Source: Pegoplata infirma
Taxonomy: Eukaryota; Arthropoda; Insecta; Diptera; Anthomyiidae
NCBI GenBank assembly: GCA_963921195.1
Contig: OY992536.1
Location: forward strand, 320,867,038-320,931,037
Length of the DNA: 64,000 nucleotides
Direction of reading: 5' to 3'
Shown: piece by piece, positions 33,618 to 45,043 of the stretch
Layout of the letters: the number at the start of each line of letters is the position of its first letter
Numbering within the stretch: position 1 is the first letter of the stretch
Notes under the pieces: model-generated
What the model was told of the DNA's origin: nothing
Databases searched by the model: none
Seen by the model: the letters and a program-made list of their open reading frames with translations, nothing else
Program-made: the position numbers and the translations under genes

Positions 33618-34877
33618 TAGAGTTGTCAGTCGATTAAGAATAATTCGATTAATCGATCAAACAAAACCCAGCCCTTGTTCGAATAATTCAAAAATGACGA
33701 TTTTCGAATAACGAATAAATCAATTAATGTCGATTATTCGAACATTTTTTTTTAATTAAAAAATTAAATAAATGCTTAGAATTTGATTTATTCTCATAAA
33801 TTTTGAAAGATTTTATACAAAATGTAGGAAAGTTAAAATATATTGTAGCCATAGCCCTGGATAGCACATCCATTATAGAATTTGAGGGAGTTATCAAGTT
33901 TTTAATAAATAATTTAGAAAAAATTAATAATTCTTTTGCATCAGACTTAAACGTATTAAAATAAGAATTAATGAGAGACGTATAAAAGTGTTAAATACGT
34001 TAATAATTTTTCTAAATTCTAGAAATTTGCCGAGCAACGAAAGTTTCTTAAAATATTCTCCAAAAAGCGAAACAAAAGAATACGCAAATGAATTATACTC
34101 CATATTTTATGTTGAAAGTAATCACAATAATTCAGATAAAAGTATTGAAATAGAGGAAGTTATTAGTAATGAAAATAATAATCTTTTATGTGAGTTAAAT
34201 AATTCAATTCAAAGTATTAAAAATTCAGAAAATAAAAAGGACTTCAGCGATATATCAGACGATATGGTATATTTGGGAAAATCTGAAAAAGAACAGAAAA
34301 ATTAGATTAACTTTTGTATGCTCTTCTTACTATATCACCTACTTCAATATTTAGCGAAGGAGTGTTTTCAAAATCTAATTTAATAAAAACAAAAACCAAA
34401 AATCGTTTGAAAGCAAAAAAATTGAGTCAACTTTTATTTTTAAAAGAGTATTTTTTAAAAACAACTTTAGTTGTCTTATTTGGCAAAAATTAAAATCATT
34501 TATGATATATTTTGTCTGAATACTTCAAATAATAATTTGTATTTGAATTATTTCTCAACAAGTATTAAAATCGACATCCATTAATTGATTTCAGTTATTC
34601 AATTTTTAAGTTTTTTTAACTTTTAACTATATTATTTTTAAGTTTTTTATGCATTTTTTCGTTAATAAAAATTTAAACTTTCTTATTTTAAGTTTTTTTT
34701 GTATGAATTGTTTATTTTTTTTGTTAAAAAATTTTTTTTTTTTTAAATAATTTTTTTATTCGTTATTCTCTGCGATTAATCGAATAAATTTTGATCTTTA
34801 ATCGCTTGATCGAACGAGGAAAAACAATTATTTGTATTATTCGAACAAAGTTGAAAGTCGAATAATTGACAACTCTA
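33618..34877 (+). mobile_element. hAT transposon relic
   Basis: The ends TAGAGTTGTCA and TGACAACTCTA are flanked by a perfect CTATTTAC (33610-33617, 34878-34885). Subterminal ATTCGA/TCGAAT and CGATTAATCGA words recur at both ends. Inside is a decayed transposase. 1,260 bp, less than half of an autonomous hAT, so internally deleted. Confidence 0.92.
33840..34490 (+). pseudogene. hAT transposase, C-terminal part, decayed
   Basis: No start codon or full catalytic domain remains. Reading through in one direction: a segment with ALDSTSIIEFEG (near 33855), then stops near 33962 and 33982, then an open stretch (33988-34305) with FLNSRNLPSNESFLKY and an Asn/Ser/Glu-rich part, then after a stop TSIFSEGVFSKSNL and KNRLKAKKLSQLLFLKEYF (34342-34445). 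The last part matches the hATC dimerisation region (usually TSxxSERVFS...NRL...L.FL). An autonomous hAT transposase has about 600 residues; this has about a third of that and several stops. Confidence 0.75.
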
Positions 34878-35096
34878 CTATTTACTGAATAGCCAAATTA
34901 TTAAAATAATATGATTATTATTTAAAGGAAATTACAATATTAATCATACGCCACATACTAACTTCAAATGAGTGTAAGAAAAAAATCTAGCGCTGAACTA
35001 AAAAAAAACCTTGAGGGTTGTGTTATGTAATATGTAAACGTTCATTTGCATTTGGATTCATCACATTCTGATTTTATTTGTTGCACTGTGTTATTA

Positions 35097-36594
35097 TACA
35101 TTTTTTTCAGCAAATAGAATCAGTAAAATTACAAAAATGTTCAATTGTTTTTTAGCACTAAATGACAAAGTAGTTAGTTAACATATAAATTTCAGCAGAA
35201 AAATCTGCTTAAAGATTGCTTATTTGAATTGCAAGTAGTTTAAGAATTTCCTACTGGGTTCTTTTAAGCTTATGTATTGCTATTAAAACCACAAATTTAC
35301 ATCCTGATTCACTTTCACACAATCAGACAACATCATTGTTAATTATTCAAATAAAATAATTAGCAAAAAAAGTCCTTGTCTGTCAACACTTCAACAATTT
35401 TACAAAAAAACTAAAACACACATTTAAATAATGAATAAAATCTCTGTAAGCACAAAAAAATAGAGTCTGATAAAATACTATGTCGATCATTACAGGAATA
35501 TTGGGCAAAATGTTTTAGAAATTTATAGTTTTTAAACTTTTCTTAAACATTTTGTTTAAAATATTCACATAGAAAGTAGATTCATTGTAACAGCCGATCT
35601 TTTTGGTTCGATTTGAATAAGTTCATTTGTTGCAAAAACCCAGAAAAAGCTCTTGTTCCAAATAATTGGAATCCAGAACTCGTAATATTATCCTGCAAAA
35701 AATTCTGCTTAACATTTCAGAATTGCTGATTTTTGCATGATCCCTAAAGCAATCGTTTGTTAGAGCAAATAGTTTTTTTTTATTATTTTACATTAAAAAT
35801 TTTGTTGCGATTAACATTTTCCTTGAAATTTATATCGGAACTCTAAAAACTCAATTTTAACAGTTTTGTTTGCAAAAGTTAACTTAAACTGATAATTTAC
35901 TGAAATTTAATGTTGCTGGCTTCATCGCCATCAATTTATATATTTCTGTGTTTAAAAAATCATCCCTTTGATCCATCTAGCATGAATTTGGTTATATAAG
36001 TATTTTATATATTTTTTTTGTAACAAACAGAACAAATCCACTTATTACAATCATAACTTTGTTAAATGCAACTTGCAAAATATATTTAAAAACAAAAAAA
36101 AAAAATTAATTAAAAAGAAATGCACTTTATTATAAACAACTAGCACGCTTGAATAAAAAAAATGTATATTTAAAATGTTTTTGACATGAACTCGTGCATT
36201 TGCCTTGGAAAATATATATATTTCATTTCCTTTTTTTGTATTTTTGTATTTTACATCTATTTGTTTCCTAGAACCACACAGCAGTAGCAAAACAGGGCTG
36301 AATTGAGTTGAGCACATTCATATTAAATTATAGAGAAAAAAGAAGATAAAATGCAACTCAAAGAAAGCGAAATGATGCTCATAATAAAACAAAATACAAA
36401 ATACGATGAGTACACCATTTCAAAAGTGTCTGAACATTTTTATACTTTTCATACTTTAAATAAAACCTCTGTTCAATCTGCAGAAATACAACCATTTTGA
36501 GCCACATGAGAAATATGTCAAGTCCATCAAAATCTGCTGATTTCGTGGAAAAAATTTACTGATTTTAGCAGAAAAATCTGCTGATTTCAGATAA
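35097..36594. other. A/T-rich DNA, nothing recognised
   Basis: No paired ends, conserved repeats or coding frame found. Short open frames are low-complexity. Confidence 0.5.
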
Positions 36595-36957
36595 AGAATC
36601 CGTTTTCTAAGGGGGTAAAAGGGACAAAAAAAGTGTACTTTCGGTACTTCGTATATATCTAGAAATTTGAAATTTGGAATGCAGGATCCTTCGGTTGAAA
36701 AAAAATTGTAGAAGAAGTACTTAATCAAAATTCCGGATTTTTGAGGGGTAACGATTTGATATTATGGCACTTTTTATATTTGCTGCAAAAAATATTCTAG
36801 ACACTTAAAATTTGGAACGTAAAAAAGTAAATTTTGTGAATTCCTGGGGGTGAATCTTTCATATTTCACGAAACTTGAAATTTTGAATGTAGGATACTTC
36901 GGTGAAATAAAATCTGCAAAAATTAATTTTGGAAATATGGTTTTTAACGGGGGAAAT
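36595..36957. mobile_element. Helitron-like internal fragment
   Basis: AAGGGGGTAAAAGGGACAAA, GTACTTTCGGTACTT, ACTTGAAATTTTGAATGTAG and GGATACTTCGGTGAAATAAA follow the internal units of the Helitron at 51740-52500 and 54540-54790. Terminal sequences are absent. It runs straight into a minisatellite, as in the full Helitron. Confidence 0.65.
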
Positions 36958-37170
36958 ATTGATGAAAAAAATATTGATGAAAAAAAATTATTGATGAAAA
37001 AAAAATATTGATGAACACAAAAAAAAAATTATTGAAAAATATGTATGAAAAAAATATTTTTTTGATGAAAAAAAAAAAAAAAAAATGTTGACGAAAAAAT
37101 TGTTGAAATAAATATTGATAAGAAAATGTTGATAAAAAAAAATGTTGATGAAAAAAAATATTGATAAAAA
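36955..37170. repeat. ATTGATGAAAAAA minisatellite
   Basis: Imperfect 13-18 bp units built on TATTGATGAAAAAAA. The reverse complement (CATCAATTTTTTT) makes up 45905-46124 and 46739-47110. It ends at the start of a DINE-like copy in both places. Confidence 0.8.
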
Positions 37171-38319
37171 ACAAGTAGAAAAATTAAATTCGACTTGGTC
37201 GAATCTATGAATACCCTCCACAATGTTGTCTGATAGTAATTTTCTAAAAAAAATTTCAAAAAATTGCATTACAAATTTTTTGTTAAAAATATGTATATTA
37301 TTTTGAGTCAAACTTTCTTTTAATCAATCAAATTTTTTTGAGTGTAAAATTTTTTTGACTGTCAACATTTTTTTTGAGTCTGCCATTTCATTCAAAAAAA
37401 AAAAAAAATAATAATGTGTACATTTTTTTTTGAGTGTAACATTTTTTTTGAGTGTAAATATTTTTTTAGTGTACAATTTCTTTGAGTAACAAATTACTTT
37501 GTAAAATATTTTTGTTGCTTTATACCTATAAGTAATACAAAAAAAAACTATTTCACATATTTTCCTCTTTTTATATCACCATCCTCTTCTTAAAAAACCA
37601 AAAACAAATTAACATTCAATCATACACATACTTTATTTGATTTTTTTCCCCGTTACATACAGTTACACTAACAATAACAAAACAATAGCAAATATTTACT
37701 TGTCTAACAACTAAACTGCACCCCACGACAAGAAAACAAACAACAACAAGTTTTACAAAACTGGTATTTCACCATGCTTTTAAAACTTGTTTAACGAGTT
37801 TTCAACAGTTTAATGTGAAACAAATCGGAAATTCAGTGCTTTGCTTATAACTTTTGAACCACTGAACCGATTTTGCTGAAATTCAAAACCAAACAGCCTT
37901 GGGGAACGACAAATATATATGCTAAGCTTCAGCCCCCTCACAATGGTCTTTCGAAAGTTATAGTGGTTTTAATCTTGTAAATTCGAAAAATACCCTTGCC
38001 GAAATTTACTCTTTTGCTCATAACTTTTGAACCACTGGACCGACTTCGCTGGATTGCAATACCAACCTGACCCGGTAAATGGAGAACATATATGTTAAAC
38101 TTCAGGAGCCTCTGTAAAGTTTTTCAAAAGTTAGCATGTTTTCAACGGACAGACAGACAGACGGACGGACGGACGGACGGACATCGCTAGATCGACTTAA
38201 AATCGATCAAGGATCATGAATATATATACTTTATGGGGTCCTAGACCAATATTTCGATGTGTTACAAACGGAATGACAAACTTATATATACCCTCTATCA
38301 CTAGAGTGGAGGGTATAAA
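37171..38319 (+). mobile_element. DINE-1-like element, copy B1
   Basis: Starts ACAAGTAGAAAAATTAAATT with the CGACTTGGTCG hairpin and ATACCCTCCAC. Middle: TTTTTTGAGTGTAA words (37320-37480), then GGACAGACAGACAG and (GGAC)n at 38149-38180. It ends TACCCTCTATCACTAGAGTG and GAGGGTATAAAA, a stem-loop. Same family as 46125-46738 and 58062-58914. Confidence 0.75.
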
Positions 38320-38394
38320 AATATTGATTAAAAAAAAAAAATACGCTCAAAATATTTTTAAGGCAAAAACAAATGAAAAACATATTTAAAACAA

Positions 38395-39600
38395 GTAATA
38401 AAACATTTGAAAACCATCCCAGTAATTATTCATTTGTTTTAACAAACATCAAAATTTATTTGTTACTATTAATAAAATCTTCTAAAATAAATAACATTGA
38501 ACATTAAAAAATAAAGCCACTTTAATTTTTTTTTACCAACAAATTCAAAAAAAATAACCTACGAAAACATTGAAAATTAATGATTGTTTCGTTAGTTTTA
38601 CCAACGAATTCAAAAAAAAAAATTACCTACGAAAACATTAAAAATTAATAATTTCGCTATTTTTACAATTTTTCTATTGATGTTTATTTTAAAAAAATTT
38701 TAATAAATTTTTTTGGGAATCGATCCCGCAATTAACTACACTCAAAAAAAAAAAAAAACTGTAATGTTAGCAAAAAAAGCTTGTAAACCTATAAGAAAAT
38801 TTGCTGATTTTGAACCCACAATTTTATTTTTTAAAGTTAGCAAAAATGTTTTGCAAAAATTAGTAAACTGAATTTTTTTTTTTTCAACTTAGTTCAGACA
38901 CATTTGAGGACCCCATTGGTTTCGGACCCGATAGGTCCAGACCCCGATGGGCCTAGACCTAGTTGGGTTCCTTAAAAATCGTGATAGTTTTTGATCCAAA
39001 ATTTGTGTCCGTTTCGCCCTACCTTGCTTAGTTTTTAAGATACGTGATTTTAGGGGACCACCGGGGTTTTGAGAATTACAAAACTCGATAACTTCAAAAA
39101 TATTACTCGGAGAACTCTCTATCTGGCTTAGTTTTCGAGATAGCGCCATTTTAAGTTTTTTGAAAATTAAAAAAAATTTACAATTTATTTTTGCTAATAT
39201 TAGCAAAAAATCTTGTAAAAATGTTGTCAACTCAATTTCAAATCTTAGCAAAAGAAATTAGTTCAAAGTTTTTTTAAAATTGCTAATGTGCTAAATGAAG
39301 TTTACAAGAATTTTTTGCTAACATGCTAATCTCAACTAAAAATTTGCTAAAAGTTAGCTAACTAGCATTAGCAACAAAAAAATTAGTAAATCTATTAAAG
39401 TATTTTTTTGAGTGTACATTCTGCCAGACACTCTACCCATCGTGCCAAAGTCACTTGATACAAACATGTTTTTATATTTCTATTAATATTTTTTGAATTC
39501 TATGTCTACAAACAATAACCAACACAAGTAGGTAAGAACTAATGACTTCTCGTTAAAAAATGCCAACAATTAAAAAAAAAACGTAAACAAACCATTAAAA
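38395..39600. repeat. dispersed repeat, inverse of 24430-24965, with MITE insertion
   Basis: AAACATTTGAAAACCATCCC and CAGTAATTATTCATTTG correspond to 24900-24965 in reverse; ACACTCTACCCATCG and GTCACTTGATACAAACATG correspond to 24560-24620. A tRNA-like segment in it is split by the MITE at 38739-39414. Confidence 0.65.
38739..39414. mobile_element. CACTCAAAAAA-ended MITE with TA duplication
   Basis: TA|CACTCAAAAAAAAAAA at the left, TATTTTTTTGAGTG|TA at the right. The inverse copy at 24630-24650 keeps the unoccupied site with a single TA, so both borders are supported. Internal GTTAGCAA/TTGCTAAC words pair. The core 38885-39150 is less A/T-rich (for example GACCCCGATGGGCCTAGACC). Confidence 0.8.
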
Positions 39601-39601
39601 A

Positions 39602-40802
39602 CACTGTGCTACAGTGAAAAAATACTTCTGATGTGACATAGTATAGGTTGTTGGTCTTGTCGAGTAGATCACAAAAATGCCCATTAAACTTGCCAGACAC
39701 TCTCAAATTTTAGAGTTATTGTCAAAAAACTTTTTTTGGGACTTTTCTCGCTAAACCTTGTGTAATTCAGAAAATTTTCAACCGATTTTAAATTTTTAAA
39801 CTGTTTTGGATAGAAAAGGATAGAGCTTTCCATGTGTGTGAATTGGTCAATACGTAAAAGAAAGATATCTATTGAAATTTTCTATAAAATCAATTTTTTT
39901 AGTTATTTTTTGAAAATTTTTCGAGCTTATCGATTTATTTATACTATAGTTCGTTTAACAACCTTTATATTTATGAGCGTTTTTTTAAAAATAATTTAAT
40001 TCTAAATACGATAATCTTTATCCTGAAAAAATCTAATAATAATTGACAAAGTTGTGATAATTTTTCTAAAAAAGAAAATTAAGATTTTGCAGAAAATCGC
40101 CGTTCAGATAACCCAGTCAAAAAAAATAAATTTATCATAAATGGTCATGTACAATATTTTTAAAGGTCTTTGGCGCGCTGAATCAGAATCTGGCCTTTAA
40201 ATTGCTCTATCTCGTCAGGTTTTTGAGATATTTAGAATAAATTGATATATCAAAAACTTAATAAGATAACGCCATTTCAAGGTCAAATTCGAATTCAGGA
40301 GGTCAAAAACCTTTAAAATAATGATACGCGACCTCTCGGTATGTTCGTTAATTTTTTTATTTTTTTTGCCTGGGTTATCCGCACGGCAATTTTATACAAA
40401 ATATTAATTTTCTTTTTTAGAAAAATTATCACAACTCAGTCAATTAATATCCGATTTTTTTTGGCATAAAGCTCATCGTATTTATAATTAAATTTTCTTT
40501 AGGAGTACGTTTATTAATATAAATATTGTTGAACAAACTATAGCAGAAAAAAATCGATAAACTCAAAAAATTTCCTTCTTCTATCCAAAACAGTTGAAAA
40601 ATTTAAAATTGGTTGAAAAATGTTTAAGTTACACGTGGTTTAGTGAGAAAAGTCCCAAAAAAAGTTTTTTGACAATAACTTTAAAATTTGAGGGTGTCTG
40701 GCAAGTTTGATGGGCATTTTTCTGATCTTTTCGATGAGACCTACAACCTTAACTACATCATTTTAAAAGTATATGCGATTTTGTATTTTTTGTAGCACAG
40801 TG
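39602..40802. mobile_element. 1.2-kb palindromic element with CACTGTGCTACA ends
   Basis: CACTGTGCTACAGTG at the left and TGTAGCACAGTG at the right. The arms pair, for example ATGCCCATTAAACTTGCCAG against CTGGCAAGTTTGATGGGCAT and GGGACTTTTCTCGCTAAACC against GGTTTAGTGAGAAAAGTCCC. No clear duplication. Same end family as 33330 and 41674. No coding frame. Confidence 0.75.
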
Positions 40803-41530
40803 TAATTTTTCTCAAATTTTTTGTACTTAATTTTTTACTCACTATATTTTTCTCTATATTTTTTTCTCTATATTTTTTTCACTCAAAATTATTTATATAC
40901 AAATTTTTTTTAGTGAATTTTTTGAAAATTAATTAATTAAAAAAAAAATGGTGTAAAAAACTAACTGCTGCAAAATACAAATGAATATTTTCATCAAGAA
41001 TTTTTTTTTTATAAAATACAGCAACAATATTTTGCATGTTAAATAAAAAACAAAAAACGAAAATACTGCGAAAAAGTGAATTTATATGTTGGAGTGTTAA
41101 AATATAAGAATACTTCAAATTTTAGATTTAAAATAAAATTTATTTCTTATTTAAAAAAAAAAAAAAAAAAAACACTTGCCATTTATAAAAACATGCACAC
41201 AAGTAGTCGTAATTTTAATATTCTTTTGGTAATATTATTTAAAGGAAGTAAAGGATATGCTGAGGAAATACTGTGTGTCTTTATAAAAATAAATATTTAC
41301 ACTGAAAAAAAAACGGCAAAAAATTGGATCAAAAACGATAAGAAATTAACTATATATAAAAAGGTATAATTTTTTATGGTTTATTTAAGGATTGAAATGG
41401 CTTTTAGCTTCAGCACACATATACTCTGAGGTCCGTTGTTAAAAAAAGAGTTAAGTACAACCGGAAAAAAGATAAACTGACAACACTGATAGATAGTTAG
41501 CATAATGATCATAATGGAACTCAGATGCTG
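40803..41530. other. non-coding DNA with a small Helitron-like remnant
   Basis: 40830-40925 repeats TTTTTTACTCACTATATTTT and TTTTTTCACTCAAAATTA, like 13905-13980 and 55120-55210. Otherwise A/T-rich, nothing recognised. Confidence 0.45.
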
Positions 41531-43846
41531 CACAGAAAAAAAAAATTTGAGTAAATTTTTAATACTATTGAGTAAAAAATTACTCAATTTTGCACCAGTA
41601 AACGATTTAATACTATTGAGTAAACTTTTAATAAAACATTATTAAATGCTTAATAAAAAATTTGAGTAAATTACACTGCACAACAAAATCAAATTTTTTC
41701 CAAAATTACAAGGTCAGACCAAAAAATTTTGATAGAAGAGACAAAAAAAAAATACACGTGTATCGGCGTTTTGAAAGTTTACATCTGGGTTTCATTTTAG
41801 GGGGAGGTAAAGTTTCCCCCAAATGCAGATGTTGTATTGTCAATCGTCATTGAATATCGAGTGAAACTTACGTTTAAAGTATATGGTGTGTTCAGCAAAT
41901 TTATATAAAATGTTACGGAGAACATTTTTGTGGAATATATTAACCCTCTAGCTCCTCACGATAAGGGTCTTTTTTGTCCTTCTTTTCAAAAAGAGCAAAA
42001 AACACCATTAAAAAAGGGATTTAAGGGGTTTGAATGTTCCGAAAAAATATTCGCCGTAAAATTTTACTATAAGTCCTTGAATACACCAAAACGGAAAACT
42101 CAACCAGAAGATCAGAAATAAGACACAACAAAAGAGATCTTAGGGTTAATTTCGCATTTATTAAGAAAATCGAGTAAAGCTTACGTTTAAAGTATATAGT
42201 GTCTTCAGCAAATTTATGTAAAATGTTACGGAGAACATTTTTGTAGAATATGTTAACCCTCTAACTCCTCAAGATAAGGGTCTTTTTTGTCCTTCTTTTC
42301 AAAAAGAGCAAAAAATACCATTAAAACTGGGATTTAAGGGGTTTTAATGTTCCGCAAAAATATCCGCCGTGAAATTTTACTATAAGTCCTTGAACACACC
42401 AAAACAGAAAACTCAACAAGAAAGTCAGATATAAGACACAACAAAAGAGAGCTAAGGGTTAATTTAGCATTTATTAAGAAAGTCGGGTAAAGCTTACGTT
42501 TAAAGTATATGGTGTGTTCAGCAAATTTATGTAAAATATTACGGAGAACATTTTTGTAGAATATATTAACCCTCTAACTCCTCAAGATAAGGGTCTTTTT
42601 TGTCCTTCTTTTAAAAAAGAGCAAAGAACGCCACTAAAACAGGGATTTTAGGGGTTAAAATGTTCCGCAAAAATATTCGCCGTGAAATTTTACTATAAGT
42701 CCCTTTCACGGCAAATATTTTTGCGGACCATTTTAACCCCTTAAATAGCTGTTTTAATGGTGTTTTTGCTCTTTTTCAAAAGAAGGACAAGAAAGACCCT
42801 TACCTTGAGGAGCTAGAGGGTTAACATATTCTACAAAAATGTTCTCCCTAACATTTTACATAAAATTGCTTTACACACCATATACTTTAAACGTAAGCTT
42901 AACTCGATTTTCTTAATAAATGCAAAATTAACCCTTAGCTCTCTTTTCTTGTGTCTTATTTCTGACTTTCTTGTTAAGTTTTCCGTTTTGGTGTATTCAG
43001 GGACTTATAGTAAAATTTCACGGCGGATATTTTTGCGGAACATTCAAACCCCTTAAATCCCTGTTTTAATGGTGTTTTTTTCTCTTTTTGAAAAGAAGGA
43101 CAAAAAAGACCCTTATCTTGAGGAGTTAGAGGGTTAATATATTCCACAAAAATGTTCTCCGTAACATTTTACATAAATTTGCTTAACACACCATATACTT
43201 TAAACGTAAGCTTCACTCGATATTCAATGACGATTTACAATACAACATTTGCATTTGGGGGAAACTTCACCTCCCCCTAAAATGAAACCCAGATGTAAAC
43301 TTTCAAAACGCCGATACACGTGTATTTTTTTTTTGTCTCTTCTGTCAAAATTTTTTGGTCTGACCTTGTAATTTTTTTTTGTGTTGTACAGTGTTATTAA
43401 TTCACAAAATTAAAACTTAACTTAAAATTTTTCAATATTTTTAAGTAACTTTTTAATTGTGTCAAGTAAAAATTTACTCAAAATGTATCAATTTATTTTT
43501 AAAAAAGTTTAAAAAGTTTCATATTTTTTTTGCAAAAAAAAAATAGATTTTTCAAACTTTACCAAATATACTTATGTCTTTAAGACAAAGGAAAATTTTA
43601 TAAAGATGATTTCAAACTATCATATACATATACAAAAAACTATAAACTAAATGAGAATTCAAAACACCAAGAAAATAAAAAAAAATGAAAAAAAAATATT
43701 AAATTTGTATTAAATTATTTATTCAAATTTTATTTTAAATTTTTGAGTAAATTTTTAATTGTGTTAATTAAAAAATTACTCAAATTTGTTTTAAAAATTT
43801 AAATAAGTGATAACTCAAATTGGTTTTCTCAGTATTATTTTCTGTG
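41531..43846. mobile_element. CACAGAAAA-ended MITE interrupted by the 41674 element
   Basis: CACAGAAAAAAAAAATTTGAG at the left pairs with CTCAGTATTATTTTCTGTG at the right. TTTGAGTAAATTTTTAAT and ATTACTCAAATT words recur on both sides of the inner insertion. Flanking duplication not visible. Confidence 0.5.
41674..43393. mobile_element. 1.7-kb palindromic element with internal ~300-bp repeats, TTA duplication
   Basis: CACTGCACAACAAAATC at the left and GTGTTGTACAGTG at the right, with TTA on both sides (41671-41673, 43394-43396). The arms pair over most of the length (ACACGTGTATCGGCGTTTTG against CAAAACGCCGATACACGTGT). Each arm holds direct repeats of about 300 bp with TAACCCTCTA(A/G)CTCCTCA, GGACTTATAGTAAAATTTCA and TTAAACGTAAGCTT; three lie left of the centre near 42705 and two right of it. 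No coding frame. Confidence 0.8.
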
Positions 43847-43847
43847 T

Positions 43848-44258
43848 GTGTTTTCCAATAAGTGAATTCATTGTCGGATTAATTTTATTTGGTTTAAAAA
43901 AACTTATTTTAAAATGCCAAAACAAATTTGGAATATTTTTTCCGTAACCTACGTTCAATTAGCAATTAAGTATAATCCGAAAAAAATAATAAAAAATTTT
44001 GGAAAATGAGAAAAGATATAAATAAACCAAAATTAATCCAAAATGGACTTATTAAATCCTAGGATTTAGGTGGATTAATTTAGATTTATTTATACCTTTT
44101 TCCATTTGTTAAAATTTTTTATTATATTTTTTGGATTATAATTGCTAATTTAATGCAGATTATGGAAAAAATATTCCAAATTTGTTTTGGTATGATAAAA
44201 ACATTTTTTTGAACTAAATAAGATTAATCCGAAAATAAATCCACTTTTTGAAAAACAC
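43848..44258. mobile_element. 411-bp palindromic MITE (same family as 19591-23874)
   Basis: GTGTTTTCCAATAAGTGAATT at the left mirrors AATCCACTTTTTGAAAAACAC at the right. Both arms carry CCAAAACAAATTTGGAATAT. No coding frame, no clear duplication. Confidence 0.7.
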
Positions 44259-44328
44259 AGCAAGAGTCTTTGTACGAGTATGCTGAAGTGAAGTGTTAGA
44301 GGAAAGTTTAGAGAAAAATTCTGAATAT

Positions 44329-45041
44329 CCCAGTTGGCAACGTCCTCGAGCCATCCTCAATGACGGAGCGATGACATGTCAGAGTCACACCTGACATCCA
44401 CAAGACATCTCTATGTACTGGGTTGAGGACAGTTTCATACAAATTTTCAAAATGTCCTCACTCAAAGTCAGCAGTTGTCAGGGCTGACCTTTTGGGGACA
44501 TGTCACCTAAGACTTCTTTGGGGAAATGTCTGACATAGGTCATGCGAAAAAACAAAATTTTCGTATTTCCTTTAGTTTTTACTTTTATCCATTTTCCTTT
44601 ATAAATTATCTTTCTCATATTTAGAAAAAACTTTTCGCCTTTTTTAGTCCCAACTGGATTTGAACCTGGAACCTCCAGTTTATTAGTCCCACACCTAACC
44701 ACTTGTTCCAAACTTTATTTTTAAAATTGTTTGTCTATTTATTACTTTTATTCTACTTGTTAGATTTTGATTTTATTTTATTTAAGTCGATAATATTGCC
44801 ATCTTTTTCTTGGAAATTGAAGAGTTGCCCAGATTTAAAATTCTAATTTAATATACTGCTATTCTGAAGACATTTCCTTTTAGACGTCTTAAAGGAATTG
44901 TCCACACTCTTAAAGCAAACATTCAGTGCCGACAATGTTAGGACATGTCATCAAGGATTGCCTATGATTTGTCAGAACCTGAAGACATTTCCTCAAGGAA
45001 TCACTGTGGAAATTTCCTCAGTGACACATTTTCCAACTGGG
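44329..45041. mobile_element. CCCAGTTGG-ended MITE with AT duplication and tRNA-like core
   Basis: AT|CCCAGTTGGCAA at the left and TTTTCCAACTGGG|AT at the right. The arms carry GATGACATGTCAGA/GACATGTC and TCAAGGA/TCCTC words with imperfect pairing. A tRNA-like piece is at 44640-44706. CCC ends plus an AT duplication resemble ISL2EU/PHIS elements, tentatively. Confidence 0.65.
44640..44706 (-). other. tRNA-like segment
   Basis: On the minus strand: GGAACAAGTGGTTAGGTGTG, later GGTTCAAATCC (an exact B-box match to GGTTCRANNCC) and CAGTTGGG. Stems are incomplete, so a relic, not a working tRNA gene. Confidence 0.5.
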
Positions 45042-45043
45042 AT

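Larger units (their letters stand above)
33330..35090. mobile_element. CACAGTG-ended palindromic element split by a hAT insertion
   Basis: The ends CACAGTGATACAAAATC and the reverse partner CACAGTGCAACAAATAAAATC are flanked by TTATTA (33324-33329, 35091-35096). The arms pair on both sides of the hAT insertion, for example AACAAAATCTTCAAGGTTT against AAACCTTGAGGGTTGTGTT. Without the hAT element it is about 490 bp. The ends belong with 39602 and 41674; CACTR-like ends with a TTA duplication suggest the CACTA/CMC group, tentatively. Confidence 0.65.

Noticed and set aside
33988..34305. Independent gene for an Asn/Ser/Glu-rich protein
   Set aside because: It lies inside a hAT element, continues after stops into a hATC-like region, and has no support as a host gene.
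36944..37311. Phe/Ile-rich minus-strand frames that look membrane-like
   Set aside because: Translations of the T-rich side of the ATTGATGAAAAAA minisatellite and a DINE-like copy.
41662..42121. Two 63-codon frames in the 41674 palindrome
   Set aside because: They fall in repeated arm sequence and are not conserved between the internal units.
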